DNA of 64,000 bases, taken from NCBI GenBank assembly GCA_965262505.1, contig CBDHFM010000030.1:62001-126000 (forward strand). Reading direction: 5' to 3'. The position numbers were made by a program, and so were the translations under genes. The notes below the pieces were generated by a model. It saw only the letters and a list, made by a program, of their open reading frames with translations, made no database searches and was not told the DNA's origin. Source of the DNA: JACPPO01 sp965262505. GTDB lineage: Bacteria > Acidobacteriota > Vicinamibacteria > Vicinamibacterales > UBA2999. Positions 43,948 through 51,455 of this stretch are shown in pieces. The number at the start of each line of letters is the position of its first letter. Position 1 is the stretch's first letter.

Positions 43948-45070
43948 CGATGAGGGGAAGGCAACGACACGCTGTCTGACATCGTTGGGCGGTGTTGTGC
44001 TGCTGACGGGCTCGATGGCCGTAGAGGCACACGCACAGGCTGCCGCGGCCAACGCCCATGTGGAGGCGGCCCGGGCCGCCATCGCGCCGCAGACGGCGAA
44101 CCCGCTGGCGCCATTTCACATCTTCCAGAGCCTGTTCGATCAGGCGTGCTCCGAGCCGACCCTCCCGGATGTCATGCGGACGCAGGCGCGTTCGGCCGAC
44201 GTCGTGCCGCGCGAGGAGTGGTTCGCCTGGCCGCAGCATATCTTCGACAACCTTTACTTCATCGGCACGCAGACGGCTGGAGTGTGGGCGATCAATACGT
44301 CTGACGGGATCATCGTGATCGATGCGAACTTCCACTACTCGAGCAAGGACCTGGTGCTCGAGCTATTGCATTTCGGTCTCGATCCCAACACGATCAAATA
44401 CATCATCGTGACGCACGCCCATGACGACCGGTACTGGGGGGCGAAGGCGCTGCAGGACACCTATCCCGACGCGCGCGTGGCCATGTCCGCAGCGGACTGG
44501 GACGTCGTGGCCGAGGACAACTCGCCCGCGGAGTTGAAGCCCAGGCGGGATATGGTTGTCACCGACGGCCAGCAAATCACGCTTGGCGACGTGACCGTCA
44601 CGCTGTACGTGACCCCGGGCCACACGCCGGGCACGTTGTCGATGATCATCGGGCCGCTGACGAACCAGAAGAGCGTGGCGTCCGACGACGGACGGCACGT
44701 GGCGGCCATCTGGGGTGGCGTCGATGCCAGCATCGGACGGCGGGGGGTTCGGTATTATCCCGACGGCGAGGCGATGATGACCGCCCACGTTGAGTCAATG
44801 CAGCGCTTCATGGATCTGGCGACGAAGGCCGGCGTCGACGTGGTGCTGCCAACGACGCTGCGGCACGCCAACACTGCCGGAAAGATCCGCAACTGGAGAC
44901 TCATGAATCCTGATATGTCCGGCGGCGGCGACCCTGAGGGCATCCTTGGCGAGACGGCCAGGCTTCAAGGCGAGCCTCATCCGTTCGTCAGCACGGAGGC
45001 CGCCGAGCGTTTCAACACGGTTCTTCTCGAGTGCTATGAAGCCCAACTAGCCTGGAGAACGGGCTCCTAG
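43898..45070 (+). CDS. Exported MBL-fold protein with altered metal motif (block copy A; start codon uncertain)
   Basis: The longest frame starts at GTG 43898 inside the previous gene, but it would put ~22 hydrophilic residues before the signal peptide. Alignment with the paralogue at 54044 (MTRYLVKFCG) places the expected start at 43964, where the codon is ACG, five to six bases after GAGGGG. A T-to-C change of the start codon is likely; TTG 43982 or ATG 44012 are possible rescues. The body is an MBL fold: GVWAINTSDGIIVIDANFHY, VTHAHDDRYWGAKAL (HxHxDR, not HxHxDH), TPGHTPGT and LRHANTAGKIR. The sixth-position His of the zinc motif is replaced by Arg. Confidence 0.7.
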   Translation: MSWNTRIRAPSTGTGSSDEGKATTRCLTSLGGVVLLTGSMAVEAHAQAAAANAHVEAARAAIAPQTANPLAPFHIFQSLFDQACSEPTLPDVMRTQARSADVVPREEWFAWPQHIFDNLYFIGTQTAGVWAINTSDGIIVIDANFHYSSKDLVLELLHFGLDPNTIKYIIVTHAHDDRYWGAKALQDTYPDARVAMSAADWDVVAEDNSPAELKPRRDMVVTDGQQITLGDVTVTLYVTPGHTPGTLSMIIGPLTNQKSVASDDGRHVAAIWGGVDASIGRRGVRYYPDGEAMMTAHVESMQRFMDLATKAGVDVVLPTTLRHANTAGKIRNWRLMNPDMSGGGDPEGILGETARLQGEPHPFVSTEAAERFNTVLLECYEAQLAWRTGS

Positions 45071-45081
45071 TCCTCGAGAAT

Positions 45082-45549
45082 ATGGGATCGGTGCTGGCGC
45101 CCCTCGAGCAGAGTGGGCTGGCCACCTGGATACGCGAGTCGGGGGTACTCTACGGGTATCCCCTCATTCTTTTTCTCCACACGCTCGGGCTGAGTGTGCT
45201 TGTCGGGCTGAATTCCGCGATTGACCTCCGGCTCCTCGGCGTCGGGTCCAATATTCCTCTTCCGTCTCTGGAAAAGACCTTCTTGTTGATGTGGGCGGGC
45301 CTCGCGCTGAACGCCGCGACCGGGAGCCTGCTGTTCATTGCCGACGCAACGAGGCATGCGTCGAATCCAGCCTACTACGTGAAGCTGGCGTTCGTCGCGC
45401 TTGCCGTCGTGACGCTCGTGCGCATCCGGCGCACGGTCTTCCGGGAGCACGGGAACGGCAAGCTCCTGGCGGCGGCATCGCTCGGCTGCTGGTTTGCCGC
45501 CCTGGCTGCCGGGCGCCTCATGGCATACGTCTACGAGTTCGTGGCGTGA
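45082..45549 (+). CDS. Four-TM membrane protein (DUF6644-like)
   Basis: 155 residues with four hydrophobic segments. GVLYGYPLILFLHTLGLSVLVGLNSAIDLRLLGVG gives TM1-2 with a central His; a LLMWAGLALNAATGSLLFIADA segment and two more helices follow. The same pattern recurs in the C-terminal half of the next gene (WPIFEVFHFVGLCLLFGVAFL), so the two share a domain. The in-membrane His in each could bind a heme or metal, which is inference. It starts 12 bp after the MBL gene and overlaps the next gene by 4 bp, so it belongs to the DUF6152-partner-MBL operon. Confidence 0.65.
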   Translation: MGSVLAPLEQSGLATWIRESGVLYGYPLILFLHTLGLSVLVGLNSAIDLRLLGVGSNIPLPSLEKTFLLMWAGLALNAATGSLLFIADATRHASNPAYYVKLAFVALAVVTLVRIRRTVFREHGNGKLLAAASLGCWFAALAAGRLMAYVYEFVA

Positions 45550-46457
45550 CACCTACGCATCTGCATCTCCTGCTGAATCATGTCCCCACCATCGGGTTTG
45601 GCATCGGGATTGGCCTGTTCGTCGTAGCGCTGCTCGGAAATAGCGAGGATCTGAAGCGCGCCAGTTTTGCCCTGTTCTTCGGCATCGCACTCCTGGCAAT
45701 CCCCGTATATGTAAGCGGCAACGCGGCGGACTTCGTGCTTCGGGATCGACCCGATGTGTCACAGGACGTGATCGCCGCGCACCAGGACGCGGCGATGCTG
45801 GCGCTCGTCCCGATGGAGATCACGGGCCTCGTCGCCTGGATCGCACTGTGGCGGTTTCGACGATGGCACGTAACGGCGCTCCTGGTGCTTTCGATCGGGA
45901 CATTGGGGCTCGTGGCAAGAGCTGCGACCATCGGTGGCGAGATCGGGCATCCCGAAATACTGGCAGAAGGCGCTGCCGCGTCGGTGCCAGCCTGGCCCAG
46001 GGCCGCCGCCATGGCCGCGTCGGTGATTCTTGACAATCCCTGGGCGTGGCCAATCTTCGAGGTCTTCCATTTTGTTGGGCTCTGTTTGTTGTTCGGCGTT
46101 GCATTTCTTGTGAATTTGCGCATGCTGGGAGTCGTCAAGGGCGTGGCGTTCGCTGATGTGCATCGGCTGCTGCCGTGGGCGATGGTAGGGCTCGGCATCA
46201 ATATCGTCACCGGTATGCTTTTCGTTGTGGCGGTTCCCGACCAGTACACGCAGAACTCGGCGTTCGCCTGGAAGATGGGTCTGACCCTGATCGCAGGGCT
46301 GACCCTGCTCTACCCGACGATGTTCGAAGAGGTTGGTACGTTGAAGCCGGAAGCCGACGCGCCCGTCACGGCCAAGATTATTGCCGCCGGTTCGATCGTT
46401 CTCTGGGTTTGCGTGATCTTCCTCGGCCGATTCCTCCCCTATCTCGGGAGCGAGTAG
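45546..46457 (+). CDS. Membrane protein: DUF2231-like N-half plus DUF6644-like C-half
   Basis: 303 residues from GTG 45546, overlapping the previous stop (GTGA). The N-terminal half (HLHLLLNHVPTIGFGIGIGLF, AIPVYVSGNAADFVLRD, AAHQDAAMLALVPMEITGL) resembles DUF2231-type four-helix membrane proteins with conserved His residues. The C-terminal half repeats the preceding protein's fold (FHFVGLCLLFGVAFLVNLRMLG, WAMVGLGINIVTGMLFVVA). Multiple intramembrane His residues suggest heme binding or electron transfer across the membrane. The pair is absent from the second block copy at 52775-55129. Confidence 0.6.
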   Translation: MTPTHLHLLLNHVPTIGFGIGIGLFVVALLGNSEDLKRASFALFFGIALLAIPVYVSGNAADFVLRDRPDVSQDVIAAHQDAAMLALVPMEITGLVAWIALWRFRRWHVTALLVLSIGTLGLVARAATIGGEIGHPEILAEGAAASVPAWPRAAAMAASVILDNPWAWPIFEVFHFVGLCLLFGVAFLVNLRMLGVVKGVAFADVHRLLPWAMVGLGINIVTGMLFVVAVPDQYTQNSAFAWKMGLTLIAGLTLLYPTMFEEVGTLKPEADAPVTAKIIAAGSIVLWVCVIFLGRFLPYLGSE

Positions 46458-46521
46458 GCGTCAGACTGAACGGGCGGAGCAGGCAAGCCGTGGTCCTCGC
46501 GATGGCGCGGTGGGCCGGCTG

Positions 46522-47343
46522 TTAGATCACATCGACGCCGGCGCGCACGCTGAAATACTCCCACGCGCGGTCGAGGGCGAGTGGCGAAAACTGCGCCTCG
46601 CGTGAGAGATTGATCTCACCATCCGACAAGCCTCGTGGCGTCCCGATAGCCATCGCCTGCAACTGTACTTCCGCATTGACCTTGAGATAGATGGCGGTCA
46701 TGACGGCCTGTTTGATCGAAGCCGCGGCGATCACGGCGCCATGCCCGCGCATGAGCACACACGTGTTAGGACCGAGCGTGGCGGCAAGATCGCGCCCCTG
46801 CTCCATCGAACGCACCAGCATGTCCGTCTCGTTGAACCGGGCGGCGATATCCCACACCGGCACTTCGGATCCGATGACAGACGCCGCATGCACCATGGGT
46901 TCGAGTGCGCGACCCGTGATGCCAAACGGGAGAAGCGGGTAGGCATGATTGTGCACGACGGCGTTGACGTCGCTGCGCGTCTCGTAAATCGCGCCATGAA
47001 TCATGCGTTCGCCATACGGTCTGCGAGTTTCGGGATCCAGCGAGCGGCCATCCTGCTCGAATCGAATAAGATCGGCGTACTCGACGAGCTCCGGGCTGCG
47101 CGACCGGGCCATGACGTAGCGGCTCGCGTTCTCGGGATCACGCACGCTGACATGCCCGAAGGCGTCGACGACGTCCTCGTGCGCAAGGATGCGATTGGCC
47201 GCGACGAGGCGTCCGAATTCAATCCGCTCTGTGAGCGGGGCGACATCTTGCGCGAGCGCACGGGCAGCGAAAGGCGCGCCCGCAAGCGTGCCGAGTACTG
47301 CGCGAACGAACTCCCGGCGTGCCACGCGTGCGTTCGAAGACAT
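46522..47343 (-). CDS. Tat-exported class II aldolase/adducin family protein
   Basis: 273 residues from ATG 47343 with GAGGGAGGG upstream; the longer frame is not supported. A twin-arginine signal (ARREFVRAVLG, residues 8-18) predicts export, unusual for this normally cytoplasmic fold. Catalytic positions are kept: Glu112 (GERMIHG), His131 and His133 (VVHNHAY) and His201 (MRGHG). It is similar along its length to the cytoplasmic aldolase at 15972. It is divergent from the gene at 47525 across 180 bp that contains a good plus-strand promoter. Confidence 0.75.
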   Translation of the reverse strand: MSSNARVARREFVRAVLGTLAGAPFAARALAQDVAPLTERIEFGRLVAANRILAHEDVVDAFGHVSVRDPENASRYVMARSRSPELVEYADLIRFEQDGRSLDPETRRPYGERMIHGAIYETRSDVNAVVHNHAYPLLPFGITGRALEPMVHAASVIGSEVPVWDIAARFNETDMLVRSMEQGRDLAATLGPNTCVLMRGHGAVIAAASIKQAVMTAIYLKVNAEVQLQAMAIGTPRGLSDGEINLSREAQFSPLALDRAWEYFSVRAGVDVI

Positions 47344-47456
47344 GGTTCCCTCCCTCTCGTCAGCCTGAGGCCGTGCAGAAGAGATCGTAAACGAAGTCAG
47401 CCACCCGACGACTTCTAAGACGAGTCCGCGACTCAGAATATATACGAAGGGGCATG

Positions 47457-47484
47457 TTGACAGTATTATCAAGCGGATGATAAG
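47457..47484 (+). promoter_or_regulatory. Sigma70-like promoter for the partner/DUF6152/partner operon
   Basis: TTGACA (47457-47462) is a perfect -35, and GATAAG (47479-47484) follows after 16 bp as a 4/6 -10. Transcription would start near 47491, about 35 nt before the first gene. This is the best consensus promoter I found in the window. Confidence 0.55.
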
Positions 47485-47524
47485 AACTCTATCGCCAAGA
47501 GGCGACGTGCCAGATATGGAGGTG

Positions 47525-48343
47525 ATGGTGAAAGCGCGCATTGGCGTGACGCTCGCGGCGACATGCTTGCTGTCGGTGGTGGCTGTTGCCCAGGAGAAGA
47601 CCTACGTCGAAGCGATCGGCAACGTCAGGCCGGTGCCGCTGCCACCGGGTGGTCCGCCGCCCCGGATGGCCGACGGCCATGTGGACCTCTCGGGCGCCTG
47701 GTTCACGGGCCCGACCGGGAAGGCGAACGCGTGGAGCGTGGTTCCTTCCGAGCGTGTCGAGGAGGACCCGATTCCATTCCAGCCGTGGGCTCAGGCGAAG
47801 TTCGACAGCATGACCAGGGTGGAGATCGAGCTGGACGGTAATGCGAACGTCAGATGCGCTCCGCCTGGCACCCCCGGTATGTTCACTGAGAACGCGTACC
47901 TGGCCATGATCGTCATGAAGCCGGGGCTCTTCGTCCACCTCATCGAGAACAACAACAGATGGCGTATCGTCCACACTGACGGACGGCCTCACAAGAGGGT
48001 AGAGGAGCTGGAGCCGCTGTTCAACGGGGACGAGGTGGGGCATTGGGAGGGGGACACGCTCGTCATCGACTCCATCTCCATCGACGAACGCACCTTTATC
48101 CGCGATGGATGGTTTCACAGCGACGAGTTGCACGTGATCGAGCGCCTCAGACGACCGTCCATGAATTATCTCGAATACCAGTTCACGATCGAGGACCCGA
48201 AGGTGCTGACCAAGCCGTGGACATCGGCTTGGCGAACACACTCACTCGCCGGAGAGGACCCGACCGAGAACTTCTGCACCAACAACGAGAACGTCGAACA
48301 GTTCCGGAAACTGCTCGAGGTCCAAGACAGTCAGAACCAATAA
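47525..48343 (+). CDS. WEGDT-partner family exported protein
   Basis: About 272 residues; ATG 47525 or GTG 47528 both follow GGAGG, and GTG 47528 aligns best with the start of the paralogue at 48822. The signal ends VAVAQ, then EKTYVEAIGNVRPV. Landmarks: DGHVDLSGAW, PIPFQPWAQAK, CAPPGTPGMF, VGHWEGDTLVIDSISID, HVIERLRRPS, IEDPKVLTKPW and an ENFCTNNENVEQ end. It is about three-quarters identical by eye to the gene at 48822, and the two flank a DUF6152 gene. It is the first gene after the promoter at 47457. Confidence 0.75.
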   Translation: MVKARIGVTLAATCLLSVVAVAQEKTYVEAIGNVRPVPLPPGGPPPRMADGHVDLSGAWFTGPTGKANAWSVVPSERVEEDPIPFQPWAQAKFDSMTRVEIELDGNANVRCAPPGTPGMFTENAYLAMIVMKPGLFVHLIENNNRWRIVHTDGRPHKRVEELEPLFNGDEVGHWEGDTLVIDSISIDERTFIRDGWFHSDELHVIERLRRPSMNYLEYQFTIEDPKVLTKPWTSAWRTHSLAGEDPTENFCTNNENVEQFRKLLEVQDSQNQ

Positions 48344-48393
48344 CTGGAAACGAGAGAGGGCTCCGGCGTCAGGGGCCTGGAGGTAGTTCGGCC

Positions 48394-48819
48394 ATGAAAG
48401 TGATATTCGGCATCGTAGCCTCGCTGCTCCTGCTGCTGTGTGCGGCGGCGCCAGCGTCGGCCCATCATGCCTTTGCCGCGGAGTTCGATGCGACGAACTG
48501 CTCGGACACGACCGGGGTCTTGTCCAGGGTGGACTATCAGAACCCGCACGCCTACATCTACGTCGACGTGACGAACGCCGGCGGGGAAGTGCAGGAGGCA
48601 ACGTTCCAGCTCTCGTCGTTGTCCAATTTGCGACGGGGCGGCGCCACCTACGGCAAGATGAACGGTACCGTTGGCAAGGAGGTCACCGTCAGGGGGTGCG
48701 CTTCCAGAAACGGTGAGGATGGCCGGTTTGCGGCGTCGTTCATCAGGCTGCCCGACGGCTCGGTGCAGCGGCTTGGGCAGGACGTCGAAGGCGTCTTCGG
48801 CACCAAGATCTGGAGATAA
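48394..48819 (+). CDS. DUF6152 family exported protein
   Basis: 141 residues from ATG 48394 with GGAGG upstream. The signal ends PASA directly before His-His (24-25). The second motif is LSRVDYQNPHAYIYVDV. This copy has Cys in DATNCSD and RGCASRN, possibly a disulfide. It is flanked by two highly similar partners (47525 and 48822, the latter 2 bp away), a three-gene operon in which the partner has been duplicated around the DUF6152 gene. Confidence 0.8.
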   Translation: MKVIFGIVASLLLLLCAAAPASAHHAFAAEFDATNCSDTTGVLSRVDYQNPHAYIYVDVTNAGGEVQEATFQLSSLSNLRRGGATYGKMNGTVGKEVTVRGCASRNGEDGRFAASFIRLPDGSVQRLGQDVEGVFGTKIWR

Positions 48820-48821
48820 CG

Positions 48822-49634
48822 ATGAAGGCGCACATTGGCGTGATACTCACCGCGACCTGTCTGCTGTCAGTGGCCACGGTTGCCCAGGAGAAGACCTACG
48901 TCGAGGCGATCGGCAACGTCAGGCCGGTGGCGCTCCCGCCGGGTGGCGACCCGCCTCGGCTGGCTGATGGCCACATCGACTTCTCAGGCGTCTGGTTTTC
49001 GGGATCGACCGGCAAGGCAAATGCGTGGAGCGTGGTGCCCAACGCGCCGCGGGGCCCTCAGGACCCGATTCCGTTCCAGGCGTGGGCGAGAGCGCGGATC
49101 GACAGCATGAGCAGGTTGGACATTGAGGTGAACAGGCCGAGTGTCCTATGCCTGCCGGTGGGCACGCCCGGCATGTTCAATCAGAACCCGTACCCGCACC
49201 AGATCATCTCGAAGCCGGGGATGTTCGTGCACCTGATCGAGAGCGACATGAACTGGCGTGTGGTGCACACCGACGGACGGGCTCATAAGGGCGAGCTGGA
49301 TCTCGAGCCGCTGTACAACGGCGATCAAACCGCGGACTGGGATGGTGACACGCTCGTCATCGATACCATCTCCCTTCATGAGAGAACCTGGATCCAGAGC
49401 AACGGCTGGTTCCATAGCGACCAAGCCCACGTGATCGAGCGGCTCAGGCGCCCGTCCATGAACTACCTCGAATGGCAGTTTACAGTCGAGGATCCGGAGG
49501 TGCTGACCGGGCCGTGGACATCGAACTGGCGCACGTTCTCGCTCGGCGCGGAAGACCTGAACGAGAACTACTGCATCAACAACGAGAACGTTGAGCAGCT
49601 GCGAAAGCTGGTTGAGATCGAATCCGGCAATTAG
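48822..49634 (+). CDS. WEGDT-partner family exported protein
   Basis: 270 residues starting 2 bp after the DUF6152 stop. The N-terminal 45 residues are nearly the same as in the gene at 47525 (LLSV..VAQEKTYVEAIGNVRPV). Landmarks: DGHIDFSGVW, PIPFQAWARAR, CLPVGTPGMF, TADWDGDTLVIDTISLHERTW, HVIERLRRPS, VEDPEVLTGPW and ENYCINNENVEQ. The Trp-Glu of the family signature is Trp-Asp here. Coupled translation with the DUF6152 gene is likely. The next gene follows after 19 bp. Confidence 0.75.
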   Translation: MKAHIGVILTATCLLSVATVAQEKTYVEAIGNVRPVALPPGGDPPRLADGHIDFSGVWFSGSTGKANAWSVVPNAPRGPQDPIPFQAWARARIDSMSRLDIEVNRPSVLCLPVGTPGMFNQNPYPHQIISKPGMFVHLIESDMNWRVVHTDGRAHKGELDLEPLYNGDQTADWDGDTLVIDTISLHERTWIQSNGWFHSDQAHVIERLRRPSMNYLEWQFTVEDPEVLTGPWTSNWRTFSLGAEDLNENYCINNENVEQLRKLVEIESGN

Positions 49635-49653
49635 CTTGAAACAAGGGAGAGTC

Positions 49654-50283
49654 ATGTTGATGAACCGTTTCGCTCCGGTTGCCCTGACCGCTCTGCTCGT
49701 TGTCGCGCCGCTCGTCGCGCAAGGCACGGCAGGCTGGCAGGTACGCGTCGACAGGAGCACCAGCGCGTCGGATCCCGACGCCGCGGGTGACATCAAGTTC
49801 ATGGCCATGGGTTCGGGCTTCCACGCGGTCAACCCCCAGGCGGGCACCTACTGGAACCCCGAAAATACCGCCACCGGCACGTACTCGCTCAGTGGTCAGT
49901 TCACCCTGCTGAAGCCGGCCGATCACACCAGCTACTACGGTCTCGTATTCGGGGGGAGCGATCTCGGAGGTGCGCAGCAGGCCTACCTCTATTTCATGGT
50001 GGCGCAGGATGGCACATGGCTCCTCATACGCCGAAGCGGCGACACCACCGAAGAGGTGACGCCCAGGAGGGCCAGCCCCGCCATTCGGCAGCCCAATGCG
50101 AATGGCCAGTCGACGAACACTCTCGAGGTGCGCCTCACGGCCGACACGATAGTGTACAGCGTCAACGGTACGACCGTGTTCACGACGCCGAGAACGGGGC
50201 TCACGGCCGTGACGGACGGCATCTACGGCTTCCGCATCAACCATCGTCTGGAAGTCCAGGTGGACAATTTCGGAGTGTCCTAA
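49654..50283 (+). CDS. Exported beta-sandwich protein (LamG/DUF1080-like)
   Basis: 209 residues with signal ending LVAQG. The mature part is strand-rich: GTYSLSGQFTLLKPADHTSYYGLVFGG, QAYLYFMVAQDGTWLLIRR, TLEVRLTADTIVYSVNGTTVF and GIYGFRINHRLEVQVDNFGV. This is the pattern of concanavalin-like sandwich domains (family-16-like/DUF1080) that bind carbohydrates; no catalytic residues are evident. The IS630 at 50283 inserted in its stop codon: the TA target plus the first A of the element now form TAA, where the original would have been TAG. The protein is therefore unchanged, but downstream transcription is cut. Confidence 0.7.
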   Translation: MLMNRFAPVALTALLVVAPLVAQGTAGWQVRVDRSTSASDPDAAGDIKFMAMGSGFHAVNPQAGTYWNPENTATGTYSLSGQFTLLKPADHTSYYGLVFGGSDLGGAQQAYLYFMVAQDGTWLLIRRSGDTTEEVTPRRASPAIRQPNANGQSTNTLEVRLTADTIVYSVNGTTVFTTPRTGLTAVTDGIYGFRINHRLEVQVDNFGVS

Positions 50284-50357
50284 AGCGCTTTTCAAATAGG
50301 CCTTGTACTACCTGGGGCGGTCGTGGTACTTCTGCGCGCACCGATGCAGGAGGCCCG

Positions 50358-50720
50358 ATGCGTGCCTATTCGATGGATCTGCGAGAGCGGGCGCTCCTCG
50401 ACAGCGATGCCGGGATGACGGCGGCCGAGGTGGCGGCGAAGTACCGCGTGAGCGGGTCGTGGGTGCGGCTACTGAAACAGCGGCGGCGCAACACGGGCGA
50501 GGTGGCGCCTCGCGTCCAGCGACATGGACGGCGCTGCATGCTTGAGCCGCACCTACACACCTTGGCCGCGCTGATTGCGGCGCACCCGGATCGCACGCTG
50601 GCTGAGCTGAAGGACGCCCTCGCCACGCCCGCGAGTGTGCCGACGGTCTGGCGCGCCGTGCGGGCCCTCGGCCTGACCGTTAAAAAACACGGTCCGCCCG
50701 TCCGAACACGATCGGCCTGA
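50358..50720 (+). CDS. IS630 transposase, N-terminal frame (HTH part)
   Basis: 120 residues from ATG 50358 with AGGAGG upstream. It reads MRAYSMDLRERALLDSDAGM, then an HTH (TAAEVAAKYRVSGSWVRLL) and a VWRAVRALGLTVKK end, the DNA-binding half of an IS630 transposase. After GTTAAAAAAC the protein-like sequence moves to the +1 frame; frame 0 ends at TGA 50720 after HGPPVRTRSA. The A6 run (50682-50687) is a plausible slippage site. Confidence 0.8.
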   Translation: MRAYSMDLRERALLDSDAGMTAAEVAAKYRVSGSWVRLLKQRRRNTGEVAPRVQRHGRRCMLEPHLHTLAALIAAHPDRTLAELKDALATPASVPTVWRAVRALGLTVKKHGPPVRTRSA

Positions 50721-51297
50721 CGTCGCGGCCGCGCGGGTCGCGTGGCACGCGGCGGCGCCGACCTGGGATGTCGCCCACCTCGTGTTTCTGGACGACACCG
50801 GCATCACCACCAATCTGCTTCGGCGGTACGGCCGGGCACCGCGCGGCGCGCGCGTCCACGACCACGCCCCCTGCGGGCGCTGGCAGACCAGCACGTTTCT
50901 CGCCGCGTTGCGGGTCACGGGGCTGACCGCACCGGGGGTCTTCGACGGCGCGATCGATGGCGAGAGCTTCCGCGCCTACATCGAACAGATCCTGGTGCCG
51001 ACCCTGCAGCCCGGCGACATCGTCATTGCCGACAATCTCGGGGCCCACAAGGTCGCCGGCATCCAACGCGCCATCCAGGCCGCCGGGGCCACCCTCTGGT
51101 ACTTGCCACCCTACAGCCCGGACCTCAATCCCATCGAGCTCTGCTTCGCGAAGCTCAAGGCCCTCGTTCGCACCGCTCGCTGTCGCAGCACCGAGACGCT
51201 CTGGCCGTTCCTCGGCGAGTGCTTGGCGCACTTCAGCCCTGACGAATGCCGCAACTATGTTCGGCACTGCGGGTACGCGGCCGCCACACGGTCATGA
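50689..51297 (+). CDS. IS630 transposase, catalytic frame
   Basis: The frame is open from ACG 50689 directly after the A6 run, with no start codon before GTG 50782. It carries LVFLDDTGITTN (first Asp), DIVIADNLGAHK (second Asp) and YSPDLNPIELCFAKLK (Glu): a complete DDE triad. The first Asp lies almost at GTG 50782, so an independent start there would give a core lacking its first strand; a frameshift fusion with the upstream frame is more sensible. It could be programmed or a simple 1-nt mutation. Confidence 0.75.
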   Translation, partial: TVRPSEHDRPDVAAARVAWHAAAPTWDVAHLVFLDDTGITTNLLRRYGRAPRGARVHDHAPCGRWQTSTFLAALRVTGLTAPGVFDGAIDGESFRAYIEQILVPTLQPGDIVIADNLGAHKVAGIQRAIQAAGATLWYLPPYSPDLNPIELCFAKLKALVRTARCRSTETLWPFLGECLAHFSPDECRNYVRHCGYAAATRS

Positions 51298-51339
51298 AAA
51301 GCGCTTTAGGCGCTTCCCGCGGTTCGAATTCGGGCGGCG

Positions 51340-51455
51340 CCTCCCCGGCGCGACGCGATCAGCAGGCTCGGTTCTTCCGGAAGTTGTAGAAAGGTCAAGG
51401 CCGCGGACCGCCGCGCTTGATCACGGACAAACTCGGCAGCTACGGGCCGGCCCTG
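51340..51455 (+). pseudogene. IS6-family transposase relic
   Basis: In one frame this reads RDQQARFFRKL, stop (TAG 51387-51389), then KGQGRGPPRLITDKLGSYGPA, the catalytic-core stretch of IS6-type transposases (RFFRKLL...ITDKLxSYG) with an internal stop. Only ~35 residues remain. It lies between the IS630 end and the 3' end of the cytochrome gene. No other feature is seen from 51307 to 51455. Confidence 0.5.

Larger units (their letters stand above)
50283..51306. mobile_element. Second IS630-family element (distinct type), TA target duplication
   Basis: The ends are AAGCGCTTTTCA and its reverse complement TGAAAAGCGCTT; TA flanks at 50281-50282 and 51307-51308. The element is 1024 bp and carries a transposase in two frames. 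Its ends and transposase are unrelated in detail to the element at 18322. Confidence 0.88.
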
